Assembly: GCA_021014325.1 (NCBI GenBank)
Contig: CM037462.1
Coordinates: 16,264,135 to 16,328,134, forward strand
Direction: 5' to 3'
DNA from: Plazaster borealis
Taxonomy: Eukaryota; Echinodermata; Asteroidea; Forcipulatida; Labidiasteridae
Length of the DNA: 64,000 nucleotides
Shown here: piece after piece, positions 22,559 to 34,634 of the stretch
How positions within the stretch are numbered: position 1 is the stretch's first letter
How the letters are laid out: the number at the start of each line of letters is the position of its first letter
Notes under the pieces: generated by a model
The model's input: only the letters and a program-made list of their open reading frames with translations
Database searches by the model: none
What the model was told of the DNA's origin: nothing
Made by a program: the position numbers and the translations under genes

Positions 22559-23125
22559 GGGTCCAATTTCATAGAGATACTTTAAGCAGAAAATGTTGCT
22601 TACAAATTTTCTGCTGAGCAAAAAATAAGCAGGATACCAGTCACAGATTGATCATGTGACATGGTATTTTTTACCTGGTAACCTTATTCTAGTTAGCATA
22701 ATTTTATTGTGCTTAGCTACTCCATTTGCTTAAAGGGATTGTATATATACGTTTGGTAAGGTGGAACCAACTGTTTGTTTCAATTCTAATTCTATATAGT
22801 TGTAAATATATACCATAAAACTAAGCTGTGAAAATTTCATTTCAAAAGGTGATAGCGTTTTTGAGATATTGCCGAAAATCTGGAGCGGTTTAATTAGAAT
22901 ACACAATCTGAGAAGCGTTACTGCAGTAACGCTTCTCAGATTCAAATTTTGGGGGGATAAAAAGAGACATATTTTTCCATAACCGCAGTACTTCGAAGTG
23001 AATAGTTTCTCAAAATGCATTATGCTATACAAAGCTGCTGTACGTCTTACCAGGTAAGTTTTTACTGCCATTAATTTTCAGAGTCATTACCAAACGTATA
23101 CAGACCCTTTAAATGAAATTGGGCC
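22559..23125. mobile_element. Family D element copy 1, split by a family B insertion
   Basis: The left part starts GTCCAATTTCATAGAGATAC. It continues with GGATACCAGTCAC, CATGTGACATGG and GTAACCTTATTCTAG, then is interrupted at TTAA (22,730) by family B copy 5. After the insertion (TTAA 23,109-23,112) family D resumes as ATGAAATTGGGCC. Intact copies end GCTCTATGAAATTGGGCCC, so the insertion sits in the terminal inverted repeat. Confidence 0.78.
22730..23112 (+). mobile_element. TTAA-flanked MITE, family B copy 5 (nested in family D)
   Basis: TTAA-AGGGATTGTATATATACG at the left and GTATACAGACCCT-TTAA at the right. Its centre is a perfect 38-bp palindrome (22,905-22,942, core CTGCAG). Part of the GGTTATGTCCACGCAGG block typical of family B is deleted. 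Confidence 0.88.
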
Positions 23126-23644
23126 AAGGCCTTAACACCATCCTCGTCCACCAAACCAAGCCCTCAGCTACTTATTTCCCATGTACAAATAAAAGAAGTC
23201 ATGAGATACCCTAGATCCAACCATGTTCTTCCTCCATGATCCAACATTGTTTAACCTACATTTTAGTCATTCACGAGTGAAGGGGAAAGAGTCTGCGAGG
23301 CATGATGTAAGTATGTTATTTACATGGAAAGTATTCCTAACACATATGTAGCAGGTGAGATGCTTTAAGAGGCATTGTTGACGGACATCCGAGTGGAAAA
23401 TTAAACCTACATTTCCGGGGATAAATCTCTGACAATGTTGAGACTTGTCGATAATCCCGTCTCTCGTTGTGATGCATTTAGATGCTAAATATTATGTCAA
23501 CTTGTCGTCTACACACACTTGCAGTTCAGTATACAAAGTCAAACATCACAAAGATTAACCTTGCGGGAATGTTGGATAAAAAGCATAGAGCTGCGCAGAA
23601 CATATTTCTTAACAATGTATTTTTTTCTTAGCAGAAATGAGCTG
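23126..23644. other. Gene-free stretch
   Basis: No exon or repeat copy recognised. Confidence 0.45.
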
Positions 23645-23950
23645 GACCCAATTTCATAAAGCTGTTAAGCAGAAAATACTGCTTAGCAAAAAAATGAGTT
23701 AGTCAACCAGTGGCAACAATGTAATCTCTATATGAAATTTTGGCTGGTTATACCCGTTTCTTCTAAGCAAGTTTTGTCCGTGCTTAGCAAGTTTTTGTGC
23801 TTGCAGGCTTTATGAAATTGGGCCCAGGATACCAGTCACAAATTGTACACGTGACATGGTAGTTTGGCTGGTAACCTTATCCTGGTAAGCATAATTTTGT
23901 TTGTGCTTAGCTACTTGTTGTGCTTAAGCAGCTCTATGAAAATGGGCCCT
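23645..23950. mobile_element. Family D element copies 2 and 3, fused
   Basis: Copy 2 runs from GGACCCAATTTCATAAAGCTG to TTTATGAAATTGGGCCCAGG (about 23,645-23,828). It is followed directly by an end fragment (ATACCAGTCACAAATTGTAC ... GCTCTATGAAAATGGGCCC) to 23,950. This looks like two overlapping or recombined copies. Confidence 0.7.
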
Positions 23951-23976
23951 GATCGCTATTTTGATCCTTTTAGAAT

Positions 23977-24004
23977 AATTAGATTAGATTAGATTAGATT
24001 AGAT
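23977..24004. repeat. ATTAG pentanucleotide microsatellite
   Basis: Five consecutive ATTAG units lie immediately after the family D pair. Confidence 0.9.
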
Positions 24005-25058
24005 ATCATTTATTTTCCACATTTTTAAAAATATGGAAATTTGATTTTGTTAAACTGTGTCCCTTAAGGTCATAATATTTTCTCAGTGACTTTATTTGCA
24101 TGTTTTTTATTTTGCCTAAAAGACCATCTCGAATCAAAGTGTCAAAAATCGTTGACACTCTTTTGCCATCAAACATTTCACAGTGGTGGCATATCTAAAT
24201 ATATGAATATAAATCTACTTATAAAAAACCCTGCAAGAAATAATCTTGATCAGTGTGCAAATACCCTCCGCAATATCTCAAGACCACGGGCAAAATATTC
24301 TTCATTGCAGAGAAAATTTCTTTAGAAAAACATCGAAGATGACATCCAAGAATAGACCGTTCTAGTTCTGTCCCCTCCAGGTCTGAAATTCTTCAACCAG
24401 AAATGTATTTCGTTTTTCCTGAAGTGACGGGGGGATATTTTTCCCTGCCGAATTAAGACAGTAATGTGCTGACTTCACTCAGTTAGAATCGAATCCAGCA
24501 GAATGGTTAAATTGTAGCTCGGCAAGTGCCTCTATATCATAATGAGATAAAAAACCCAACCATTCCAGTCATTGCATTAAAGATTCTTAGCATAGCTGTT
24601 TTTTCCCCGGAGGGGAGCTTAACGCCTCCGGGGAAATAAGAGCCCCTTTTCCTCGATGTATCTGCGACATGATAAAAACAAGTTGATTGTACTTGCACTG
24701 CATGAATACGGCAATAAAAATGGTACAGCATCAGATTCGTCTGATCCTCAGAATAAAAATAGTAAGTGACAATTCATGCAGCGGAAAACACTTCTACCTA
24801 ATCCGACAAAACGCGTCAAAGTAGCCCCAGCTTTAGGTATGTACAAGACTGTCGGGATTTTACTTTTGAGTTACACATCGTCTTACAACTTGCCATTTTT
24901 ATTTGTTGTGAGATCTGAGCAGAAAGGAGAATGCTTACTGTTATACGATCCCTTCAATGTGTGTTTTTTATTTTACTTATTTAAAAAAGGTCACATTAAA
25001 AACATGAGTATTGCTTTCCAGCGTGTATTTAAACAATAAAAACGCAACAAATCAGTAA
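24005..25058. other. Gene-free stretch with one strong hairpin
   Basis: 24,603-24,613 (TTCCCCGGAGG) and 24,625-24,635 (CCTCCGGGGAA) form a perfect 11-bp stem with an 11-nt loop. No exon was supported; short frames lack motifs. Confidence 0.5.
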
Positions 25059-25273
25059 AAAACAGCAGCAGCAGCAGCAACAACAACAACAACGACGACG
25101 AAGCCGACGGCGACGACAACGACGACGACGACGACAACGACAACAACGACGACAACGACGACAACAACGACGACGACGACGACGACAACAACAACAATGA
25201 CGACAACAACAACGACAAACAACAAAAGCAACAGAAGCAACAACAACAAAAACAACAACAGAAGCAACAACAA

Positions 25274-25331
<58 letters not shown>

Positions 25332-25349
25332 GACAACAACAACAACACC

Positions 25350-25390
<41 letters not shown>

Positions 25391-25437
25391 CCACAACAAC
25401 AACAACAACAACCACAACAACAACAACAACAACAACA
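25059..25437. repeat. Long CAA/CAG/GAC trinucleotide tract
   Basis: About 380 bp of triplets of the CAA, CAG and GAC types, changing from GAC-rich (25,090-25,190) to CAG-rich (25,277-25,320) to CAA-rich (to 25,437) with few interruptions. All six frames stay open for long distances, giving poly-Asn, Leu, Cys and Val frames that are artefacts of the repeat. Confidence 0.93.
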
Positions 25438-27001
25438 TATACCAGGCAATAAAAAAGGCGGCGAAGAGACGGGTAAATCTAACGAGGTAGGGGACTGAAC
25501 GGGTGGCATTCATTAGGTATGTTTAAACGTTTAACTGTCAAATGACAAGAACGAATATTATGCAGAGTCTTTTTCTCAATACTCAACATTCAAGACTGGT
25601 TCTCGTCACACGCAGTAGAAGACAATTCTGCAAAGAAACTGGAAATTTATTGAGATTCCTTTTTCGACAGAACCGATTTCTTCAAATCGAACCATTTAAC
25701 AATGTCCTGGCACGGTCTTATTCGTGAAGACGCATAAAATATGTTGACAAATATTTGTCTCTTGGATTTATAGAATAAACAGACGCAGTGAAATCCACGG
25801 AAGCTCGGCAGATAAAGCCAGAGGTCATAGTTCAATTATAGATTGACATGATAATAATTGATCTAATGAATTGCTGACATTTCACGTGTGTTTTGGTGTT
25901 GCTTGGTTACAGCACGTTCAGCCCACAAGGCTCGAGTCGTCTGCCTTGGGATCCCGTGTGCTGTTAATATAATATTTTTCCAGGTATTCTAAAAAATTAC
26001 CCCCCAAAATTACAATTTGTTCTTTAAATATATACCACCCAATGGACGTATGAAACAATGCAGTTGTCTCATTTCGATCACACTTTGTGATTTTTGCACT
26101 CTCTCAGACTAAATGACCCATGTTATTTCCAAGCTGTGATATATATTCTGTATGTAAATTCGTGCAGCCAGGGTGATTCCAACAATACTCACGGCATATG
26201 CACAACACATGACTGTCGAATTCAAAGTTCAAATTTTTACAACACCTAAAGGTACGGTACTACGCTGCCAGATACCTTAAAGCGCAATATACGAAGTATG
26301 TGTTTTTTGTGTATTCTTCAATGTCTTTATAGATTGAGTTCTCTTTATGGGCTGCGGCATTTATAAAATAACAGTCGAGCGGCGTTTTCTCCTTTTGATC
26401 TGCTCTTCTCTATTACCTAACCGTTCAAAATCACACTATCTGAGGTATGTAGTTAGATACTGTAAACTACGTGCATTACATGGGTTTGGATAAACACTCC
26501 AACCTGTAACTATCGTCATACGATAACAGGGAATCTCGATGAGTGCGGTGGATGGATCGGGCGCATTGCACTGCGCGCATCACACAATGCAAACATTCAT
26601 GAAATTGCCTTGCTCTGGTTGGAAATAAAGGTCATTGAATGAATTCTTGGCAGAATATAGGGCAGTTCCATCCAGATTGGTTCTCAGTACACTGAACAAC
26701 GGAATACGTGACAGGTTTTTTAAAGAGTCAAAGGTTGTGTGTTTTTATAAATATTGGCACTCAAGAAAATTGACTCTGTGAAATTTTTATTTCACTGAGT
26801 TTTAGTTTGCTTTAATTTCTTCCCACTTTAGTCTATACCACAAGATGATTTGTCATTCGATCGGCATTGGTCAGAGATCGGGTTAATGTCTTAATATAGC
26901 ATTACCGATATGTAAAACTAAATATATAAACAATACTTTCATGAAGCAGTCTATTTTGTTGCAAGCTGTTGTAAAACCTTCTCAGATACTAATTGCTATT
27001 C
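25438..27001. other. Gene-free stretch
   Basis: No exon, RNA gene or window repeat family recognised. Confidence 0.45.
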
Positions 27002-29095
27002 ACGGTTTATGCATTGACCTGTAGCAATTTCAAACTAAACACGTATCATTATACGGTAGTTCGAATGCTGATGACCTCAACAGTGCTTTCATGCGCTTTC
27101 AAGCATATCAAAAATATGGAAACAGATGTAAGACAAATTAAATTTCATTTTGGCCCAGAGGGCGATAAAATCGGAGATCGATTTGATATGTGCGGTTAAC
27201 GCAATATCATTTTTTGTGTGAACATACTGACAAAGGGGTTCGGGCTGCTTAATTCACTGTACAATTAAATTGCCATGGGTAATAATACATAAATGTTTTC
27301 TTGAATAGTGAATTCATTTCCATCCTTTGGTTTCCACTATTAAACACACCACACAACATAACTGTGAAAATGTCCTCAAACTCTGTGGTCACAACGAAAA
27401 AACCTACTGCTTAAAGACCTACTTGAACGAAAACGTCAACAAGTCATCTTTGCTGAAATTCATTTTATTTGTTTGTTTGTTTATTTGTTTATTTCCAAAT
27501 ATCACAATATATAATCATAAAATATACATGCATTAGGTACAATGGGTGATAAGTGGAGGGCACCAGGAAAAAGCCTAGGCTTATGCAGGGCATGGTCCCT
27601 TTAGTTTATAAATTAATTGGTTTTAGTTTATAACAATAACAATATTAATTGAAGAAATGAAAGTACAGAGAAAGATATAATGCATACTGCAAACATAGCA
27701 CTTAAACTGCTTTTCACATTTAGTTTTGCTATAGAGCCATAAATACATATAAATAGTATAACTGAGTGTCGATAAAAAAAATAAAGAAATAAAACAATTT
27801 AAAAGAAACATATTTAGGTATTTACAAGACTAGATAAATTGGAATGTACAATCATGCGTACACGTTTAGTTACAAGTGGTGTCATTTTAGACGATATTGG
27901 TTGTAAGTAGGTTTTTAAAATGGTTTAAATCAATAGGGAAGTTAAGTTCACATGAGATTGAACAGATTTTAATTGTGTACAAAAAAACAATAACTTTGAC
28001 TGTTTACGGTTTATGCATTAACCTGTAGGCAATTTCAAACTAATCATGTATCATTATACAGTAGGTCGAATGCTGATGACCTCAACAGTGCTTTCATGCG
28101 CTTTCAAGCATATCAACAATATAGAAACAGATGTAAGGCAAATTAAATTTCATTTTGGCCCAGAGGGCGATAAAATCGGAGATCGGTTTGATATGTGCAG
28201 TTATCGCAATGTCATTTTGTTTGTGAACATACTGACAAAGGGGTTCGGGCTGCTTAATTCACTGTACAAATTAAATTGCTATCGGTAATAATACATAAAT
28301 GTTTTCTTGAATAGTGAATTCATTTCCATCCTTTGGTTTTCACTATTAAACACACCACACAACCTACCTGTGAAAATTTCATCAAACTCTGTGGTCACAA
28401 CGAAAAAACCTACTGCTTAAAGACCTACTTGAACGAAAACGCCAACAAGTCATCTTTGCTGAAATTCATTTAAAATGGTTTAAATCAATAGGGAAGTTAA
28501 GTTCACATGAGATTGAACAGATTTTAATTGTGTACAAAAAAACAATAACTTTGACTGTTTACGGTTTATGCATTAACCTGTAGGCAATTTCAAACTAAAC
28601 ACGTATCATTATACAGTAGGTCGAATACTGATGACCTCAACAGTGCTTTCATGCGCTTTCAAGCATATCAACAATACAGAAACAGATGTAAGGCAAATTA
28701 AATTTCATTTTGGCCCAGAGGGCGATAAAATCGGAGATCGATTTGATATGTGCAGTTAACGCAATATCATTTTTGTGTGAACATACTGACAAAGGGGTTC
28801 GGGCTGCTTAATTCACTGTACAATTACATTGCCATGGGTAATAATACATCAATGTTTTCTTGAATAGTGAATTCATTTCCATCCTTTGGTTTCCACTTTT
28901 AAACACACCACACAAGCTACCTGTGAAAATTTAATCATACTCTGTGGTCACACCTAAAAACCTACGGCCTTAAAGACCTACTTGAACGAAAACGTCAACA
29001 AGTGATCTTTGCTGATATTCATTTAAAATGGTTTAAATCAATAGGGAAGTAAGTTCACATGAGATTAAACAGATTTTAATTGTGTAAAAAAAAAC
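27002..29095. repeat. Tandem array of about 555-bp units, three copies plus a fragment
   Basis: Unit bodies lie at 27,002-27,458, 27,919-28,473 and 28,474-29,027, with a fourth partial unit at 29,028-29,095. Shared landmarks are TTTACGGTTTATGCATTRACC, GACCTCAACAGTGCTTTCAT, TTTTGGCCCAGAGGGCGATA and AATGGTTTAAATCAATAGGG. Each full copy holds a short frame of 42 codons or more (first Met in MTSTVLSCAFKH...). The few differences between copies include replacement changes and a lost stop in copy 2, so I do not call it a gene. Confidence 0.85.
27459..27918. mobile_element. Insertion between tandem units 1 and 2
   Basis: About 460 bp absent from the other unit junctions. It starts with TTTGTTTGTTTGTTTATTTG-type simple sequence and includes GGGCACCAGGAAAAAGCC and AGGGCATGGTCCCTTT. 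It may be an antisense retroelement tail (the T/TTTG-rich left edge would be its 3' end). Family not identified. Confidence 0.5.
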
Positions 29096-29485
29096 CCAAT
29101 CATTTTGAATACCCTTCTCCAGTGCTTTTCAGAAAGATTCGCGAAAAGCCCTGTTACGTCATCACTCAAGTTACGTCATGTGGGAGCTCCGTTTTGAATA
29201 GCAGCTTTGTTGCAGCATGGAGGTAAAACAAAGCAACATCCCACAATTGACGTCAAAGTAATGTAATTTTGACGCACGCCGTCAACGGCAGAAGTGTTTT
29301 TAGTTTTTCAAAACCCTGAGTTTGGTGCCTAATTTTTTGATCAATAATTACGAAAAATTCAGAAGTGTACAAGTATTAAGATCACATTTAAATGGTAAAC
29401 AAACACAATATAAACAAGTTTAAATAGCATTCCCGTTAAAATGGTTTCGCTCAAGTGGCTGTTTAACGTCCCATACGAAGGACGA
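29096..29485. other. Gene-free stretch with CRE-like motifs
   Basis: Two TTACGTCA motifs (about 29,154 and 29,171) lie 17 bp apart. These match the cAMP-response-element-like core, but no gene was found to attach them to. Confidence 0.35.
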
Positions 29486-29834
29486 AGCAATGTACACGTT
29501 TAAAAACTTACTTGGTAACGAGCAACGGAGAGCTGTTGATAGAATAAAACATTGAGAAACGACTCCCTCTGAAGTAACGTAGTTTTTGGGAAAGAGGTAA
29601 TTTCTCACTAAAATAATAAAAAACTTCTTGGAAGAAGCCTTTTATTCCTATCTGAAAGCACAAACAAATTTGTACAACAAGGGTGTTTTTGCTTTCATAA
29701 TTTTCTTGCAACTTCAATGACCAATTGAGCCCAAATTTCCACAGGCATATTACTTTATGCATAATTTTATGTTGGGATACACCAAGTGAGAACACTGGTC
29801 TTTGACAATTACCAAACGTGTTCAGTGCCTTTAA
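29486..29834 (-). mobile_element. Family A MITE copy 3, left end rearranged
   Basis: The left end jumps from TGTACACGTTT directly to AAAAACTTACTTGG, lacking about 30 bp of the usual end. The right end is intact (TTCAGTGCCT-TTAA, 29,831-29,834). The central palindrome has one mismatch (CTTCTTGGAAGAAG). Confidence 0.82.
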
Positions 29835-29921
29835 GTGCCACGACTGTGAACCGAATCCCACACTCTAACAACACCAGAACTTGAGTCCGGTGCACTGGAC
29901 CACTTGGCCACTACACTCCAC
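29835..29921 (-). repeat. tRNA-like SINE head, antisense
   Basis: On the minus strand: GTAGTGGCCAAGTGGTCC (A-box-like), ACCGGACTCAAGTTCTGGTG and GGATTCGGTTCAC (degenerate B box), ending near GTGGCAC. It abuts family A copy 3. No SINE body follows, so it is a fragment. Confidence 0.55.
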
Positions 29922-32062
29922 ATTGTATTATGATCACAATAACAAAAACATCGTCAAACTAGAAATAACAATCACTGCATGACATAACTTTGTCTCACGA
30001 GTAAAAACGGATTTCTTTCCAATCCATCGCCAAAGATTAGATTTTTTAAAGATTTTGTTGTTTAATGTTCAATTTAAAATGTCTCATTAATACATTTCCC
30101 GTATCGATACGTTCTCTGTACAATAAGGTTTTTTTTTTTTAACATTAAACTGTACAAGCTTGGTTCAATTCCGAACTGACTTTATAGTTGGAATCAGCAT
30201 AGAGAATGGACCAGAGTCCTTTCTCTTTGGAATCAGCCATCACAATCTTCTTCTTCCTTAAAGTGCGGACTCACACTAGGTGAGGATAAGACGCACAATA
30301 CATCGAGTCAGAACAATTCATGAACATTTTAGGTAGCTTTAATTTCAAATGGGGGTTTACACAATACAAACAATTCAAAACGTTTGGATGGGTCCATGCT
30401 GCACCGTGTCATGCTGCGCCACACCTAAACAGTTAACACATAACGACTGTAGTATAAATAAAATCATCAATATTCCATTGACACTCCACTATGCTAACCC
30501 CGCATCCTATTCTTTACATTATTTGCCTCCTCTATCGATTGACAATTTTAAAGTCTGCGGTGCTAACAAATAAAAAGGAAATTGAAAGAAGTATGTGTCT
30601 TATATATAGCAGTGCGTGCTAGTATGGACGCATAAGCGTATTGATTACTTTCTTGTGTTAGTCAAAACCAAGACGTCTTGATCCAAAGGTTTTATTTGTC
30701 AGCGATAATTGAGCTCCAGACGTCGGGTAGTTAAACTAATCAAATAAAGTGTTCTTCATTAAATAATGCTCTGCAGACAAGATATATGATGTACAGAGGT
30801 AAGAGTTTCGGATGTTTTCTCTCGGCCGGAACGATTCCGGATTGAAGTCGCGCGGTCCGGCTGTGCTGTGGTCGGAACGCTGCTTTTATGAACACCGAGT
30901 ACACCACGTAGGGCGGGCGGGCAGCATGCCAACAATTACGCAACAGTGTCTACATTAAAAGCCTAAATAAACACGATCCGTTCGTGAACCTTTTTACTGA
31001 TCAAAACCATCATTTAACAAACATGGTGTTGCTCTCGGCGGCCAAAGAATGATTTCAATTTAGTGTTTTAATGAAACGGATGTTCACACTTTAAGACTTC
31101 AATAAAGAATTCATCATGCGGAAGAAAGCTCCAAGCTAAAAATATCGTTTGGAGATCCTTGGGATCTGGAACGGGCACCTCCCCCGCACGCTGTAGGCGT
31201 CTGCTGAATAACATGATGAGGTTTTACAGCCCACCTCCCGACACACCCACCCCGCCCTGCCCCTTTACCACACACAAGCTAAAACAAAAATCTCCCTTAG
31301 GTTATATTCAACCTTTTGGCAGCAAGCAGGCGCGCAAATTCTTTTTGTTTATGAGCAAGAGAGAGAGCACATCTATTTTCTGTCAGTATTTCTCTCTATT
31401 TTGTAGGGAGCATGGCTCTGGGCATGCTCCAAATACTATTCGTTATAGGGAGGGATGGTGTCATTGAACTATCTGTGAGTATTGTTCTGCAGTATTTAAA
31501 TCATCTGTTTAGTCAAGAAATATTGTCATTTTTAGGGCTGATTGAATCAGACATTGTAAACTTGTGTGTGGCCAGCCTCGTGTCGTGTTGACCTTTCGCC
31601 CTAAGTGACTGTATTAATGGCGGTTTTGTATTGTGTGGCTATATAATAGTATTGGAATATTAACAATCAGTACAAGAGATTATTTTATATTTTTAGCGGC
31701 ATATGGATTCTGCTTTTGTGTTTTTGGTGAATCCTCGTCCTTTTTAAAAAGAGGACCGGCCTCCTTCCCGTGTCTCTACCTTATAAAACAGTGTTATTGC
31801 AAAATGTACATTTCGGACTATTACAAAATGTTGACTGCAAGTGCAAATCATAATCAATACTTCAATAATTAAAACCTGTAAATACTTAACTAAATTTAAA
31901 TTTTAAATTTAGTTTAAATTACAGCAAATGACCTCGAGACCATCTGCAACGCATATCTCCGTCCACTTCTTGAATATTCGGTACCACTCAGTCTGGAATG
32001 GCACAAAAAAACCCATGTTCAATGATTGGAAAGAATCCAGAAGCATGTCACCAAGCTCATGT
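29922..32062. other. Gene-free stretch
   Basis: A CpG-richer patch (30,800-30,930) and an AT palindrome (about 31,890-31,920) are the only features noticed. No exon supported. Confidence 0.45.
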
Positions 32063-32458
32063 TTAAAGGCATCGTACACGTTGGGTAATTGGAGCCAATT
32101 GTTTGTTTCAAACCTATATAGTTGTAGATATATACCATAAAACTCACTTGTGAAAATTTCGTTTCAAAAGGTGGTAGCGTTTATGAGATATTGCCGAAAA
32201 TCTGGAGCGGTTATGTCCACGCAGGAAGAATAATCTGCAATTGGAATTACACTCTGAGAAGCGTTACGCGTAAAGGCTTCTCAGACTCAAATGTTTTGAG
32301 GGATAAAAAGTGATATCTTTTTCCATAACCGCAGTACTTCGATGCAAACAGTTTCTCCAATTGCATTATACTATCCAAAGCAGCTGTACTTCTTACCAAG
32401 TAAGTTTTTATTGCCATTAATTTTCAGAGTCATTACCAAACGTGTACGATGCCTTTAA
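32063..32458 (+). mobile_element. TTAA-flanked MITE, family B copy 6
   Basis: It has a family B body but family-A-like ends (AGGCATCGTACACG / CGTGTACGATGCCT). The central palindrome has the core ACGCGT (about 32,252-32,283). Its right TTAA (32,455-32,458) is also the left TTAA of the next element. Confidence 0.87.
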
Positions 32459-32758
32459 AGGCACTGTACACGTTTGGTAATTGTCAAAGACCAGTGTTCT
32501 CACTTTTGGTCATCGAAGTTGCAAGAAAATGATGAAAGAAAAAACACCCTTGTTGTACATTTTGTGTGCTTTCAGATAGGAATAAAAACTTCTTGCAAGA
32601 CGTTTTTATTATTTTAGTGAGAAATTACCCCTTTCTCAAAAACTACGTTACTTCAGAGGGAGTCATTTCCTACAATAGCTCTCCGTTGCTTGTTACCAAG
32701 TAAGTTTTTATGCTAACATTTGTTTTGAGTCATTACCAAACGTGTACGATGCCTTTAA
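32455..32758 (+). mobile_element. TTAA-flanked MITE, family A copy 4 (internally deleted)
   Basis: It starts at the TTAA shared with family B copy 6 and ends GATGCCT-TTAA (32,755-32,758). It lacks about 60 bp between TGTTCTCACTT and TGGTCATCGAAGTTGC that other copies have, hence 304 bp instead of about 375 bp. Confidence 0.87.
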
Positions 32759-33302
32759 GGCGATGAATAGAATCTCATTGCAAGAGGCCTTGTGTTTAGG
32801 AATTTTCTTCGGAGTTTACCACTAAACGGAATATGTCTCATACAGCTTTTTCCAAGACAAGTCAGAGGGGTCCATCACAAAACTGATTTGCAACAACAAC
32901 CGAAATGCGAATAGAACAGGTTCAGACAGAGATATTATCAACTTCTAAATAAAACCCTTTTTTTAATTACCTTTTTATTACCAACAGTGTTGATTATTAA
33001 TCATGAGAACTTTGATAATTTATTTCCCTTAATGGTTTCTCTTTAAAAACCGTTTTCTATTGTGTCTACATTGTTGCTGGTTGAAAATTGTTTTGCACTT
33101 GGCTTTCAAATTGTTAAGCAAATTGTATTCATAATAATTATTGTAATCTTGTATAATGGTACCTAATGTCTGTCGTTTGGAATGCTCTTTCCTTTTCATT
33201 GTATGCAAATTTTGATGTAAATCAGCCCCTGTACCGCCTTGTCATTTGTTATTCATGCAACAAAAAGAAGTAAACCACTTATAATAACAAAAACAGATAT
33301 AT
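32759..33302. other. Gene-free stretch
   Basis: AT-rich. No exon or repeat copy recognised. Confidence 0.45.
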
Positions 33303-33375
33303 TTCGTATAATAATAATAATAAACGGCTTTTATACAGCGCCTTTAACCCAAAACATGGCCCCGAGGCGCTTTAC
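33303..33375 (-). repeat. SINE-tail-like fragment
   Basis: An ATA-type triplet run (ATAATAATAATAAT) is followed by CGGCTTTTATACAGCGCC and GGCCCCGAGGCGCTTTACA. Read on the minus strand this is the GCGC...TATA..(ATT)n tail arrangement also seen in the SINE at 18,153. Confidence 0.5.
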
Positions 33376-33445
33376 AGAGGTTACAAATAATTGGAACAAA
33401 TTAAGAAATACTGACAAATTTAAGATAAACAGATTAAGAAATACT

Positions 33446-33772
33446 CAAAGGAACGTTACAGAACTGGTAATAAACAAAATTCTTTAAGATCACAAATTTA
33501 CATAAAACTTACACGGTCTAATGATGATGATAGCAGAAAACATCCCTATAAATATTTCTGTCTGAAATGCCATATTTGATGAGAAATAAATAAATAAAAC
33601 TAATTTCCGATTGGAGTTTATCGCTCATGAGCGTTTTTTCACTATTTTTTCGTGACCCAGACGGCCGATCGATCTCAAACTTCTACAGGTTTGTTTGTTT
33701 ATGTATATGGTGGATTATATAAAGTGGTTAACTGTTTTGTTAGCAAAAACAAATTCTGTAATGTTCCTTTAA
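33446..33772 (-). mobile_element. TTAA-type MITE, family C copy 1
   Basis: It starts CTCAAAGGAACGTTACAG and ends CTGTAATGTTCCT-TTAA (33,769-33,772). The body has CACGGTCTAATGATGATGAT, CCGATTGGAGTTTATCGCTC and the palindrome CGCTCATGAGCG. Compared with copies 2 and 3 it lacks the segment between GAGCGTTTT and TTTTCACTATTTT. Confidence 0.83.
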
Positions 33773-34266
33773 TAAGAAAAATTAAAATGTACAATTACAA
33801 TGATGTGAAGTGTCAGTCTCAAACGACATGACATAATTATAGGTGGATGAGAAACTTGAAAAAGCCTATAGGCCTAATAAAATCCCATCTTCATTGAACC
33901 TCATCAGTGAACGTCCGGCAGAAACATGTTCTGACGTAATGGTGTGCGAAACACAGGCCTACCGCTAACGAGTTGTCCTTGAAAATGTTCTTTGTTTTAA
34001 GAGCAGACCATGCCATGCAGACCATTGCACCTTATGTCAAAAAGCTCTCTGAATAAATATTCACAATTTGCTTTGCAGATCGATTTGTGCAATCGTCAAC
34101 TCCATGCCAACCAGCTGTGTGCTGTTGCTTGGAGGGTCGGGTTATATACCGTATTGCTGTATAATTAACACAAGCTTGGTGTACATTTAAAGGGAAAGTA
34201 CAACGTAGTTTTGTAACTATATATCGAAAAACAAATTGATTAATTTCAATCTAAAAGCTCGCTAAA
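33773..34266. other. Gene-free stretch
   Basis: No exon or repeat copy recognised. Confidence 0.45.
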
Positions 34267-34438
34267 AGTTCGTACCAGTACCAATCCTCCCGAGAAATAT
34301 TTCCATCTGAAAGCTCACTGATTCTAAAGTTCATACCAGTACCAATCCTCCAGAGAAATATTTCCATCTGAAAGCTCACTGATTCTAAAGTTCATACCAG
34401 TACCAATCCTCCAGAGAAATACTTACGTCTGAAATTGA
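34267..34438. repeat. Tandem repeat, 61-bp period, nearly three units
   Basis: AGTTCRTACCAGTACCAATC recurs at 34,267, 34,328 and 34,389. The second and third units are almost identical and the first is diverged. Confidence 0.88.
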
Positions 34439-34634
34439 AATTGAACAATATTTGCCCCCCCATATCGCCATTGCTTATTTCGAGTGCCACAATGGTGCGC
34501 GTAAACCCTGGCGAAACATAAACCGTTTTCTGTTGTGTTCACTTAAACTGGCTCGATTAATGTAATACAATTTTCACAGGCTGTTTGTATTGTGTGTTTA
34601 TTAAACAACAAATCAACCACAACTACAACTGCAC

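Noticed and set aside
24991..25513. Several long open frames over the triplet tract (poly-Leu, Cys, Val, Asn)
   Set aside because: All frames are open because the DNA is a triplet microsatellite; no flanking coding sequence.
29154..29180. Paired CRE-like TTACGTCA sites as a promoter
   Set aside because: No gene nearby; short motifs are expected by chance in 64 kb.
29508..29861. 117-codon reverse frame
   Set aside because: It is a translation of family A copy 3; similar frames appear over other A and B copies.
34267..34438. CRISPR-like or regulatory repeat array
   Set aside because: Direct tandem repeats without unique spacers in a eukaryotic genome.
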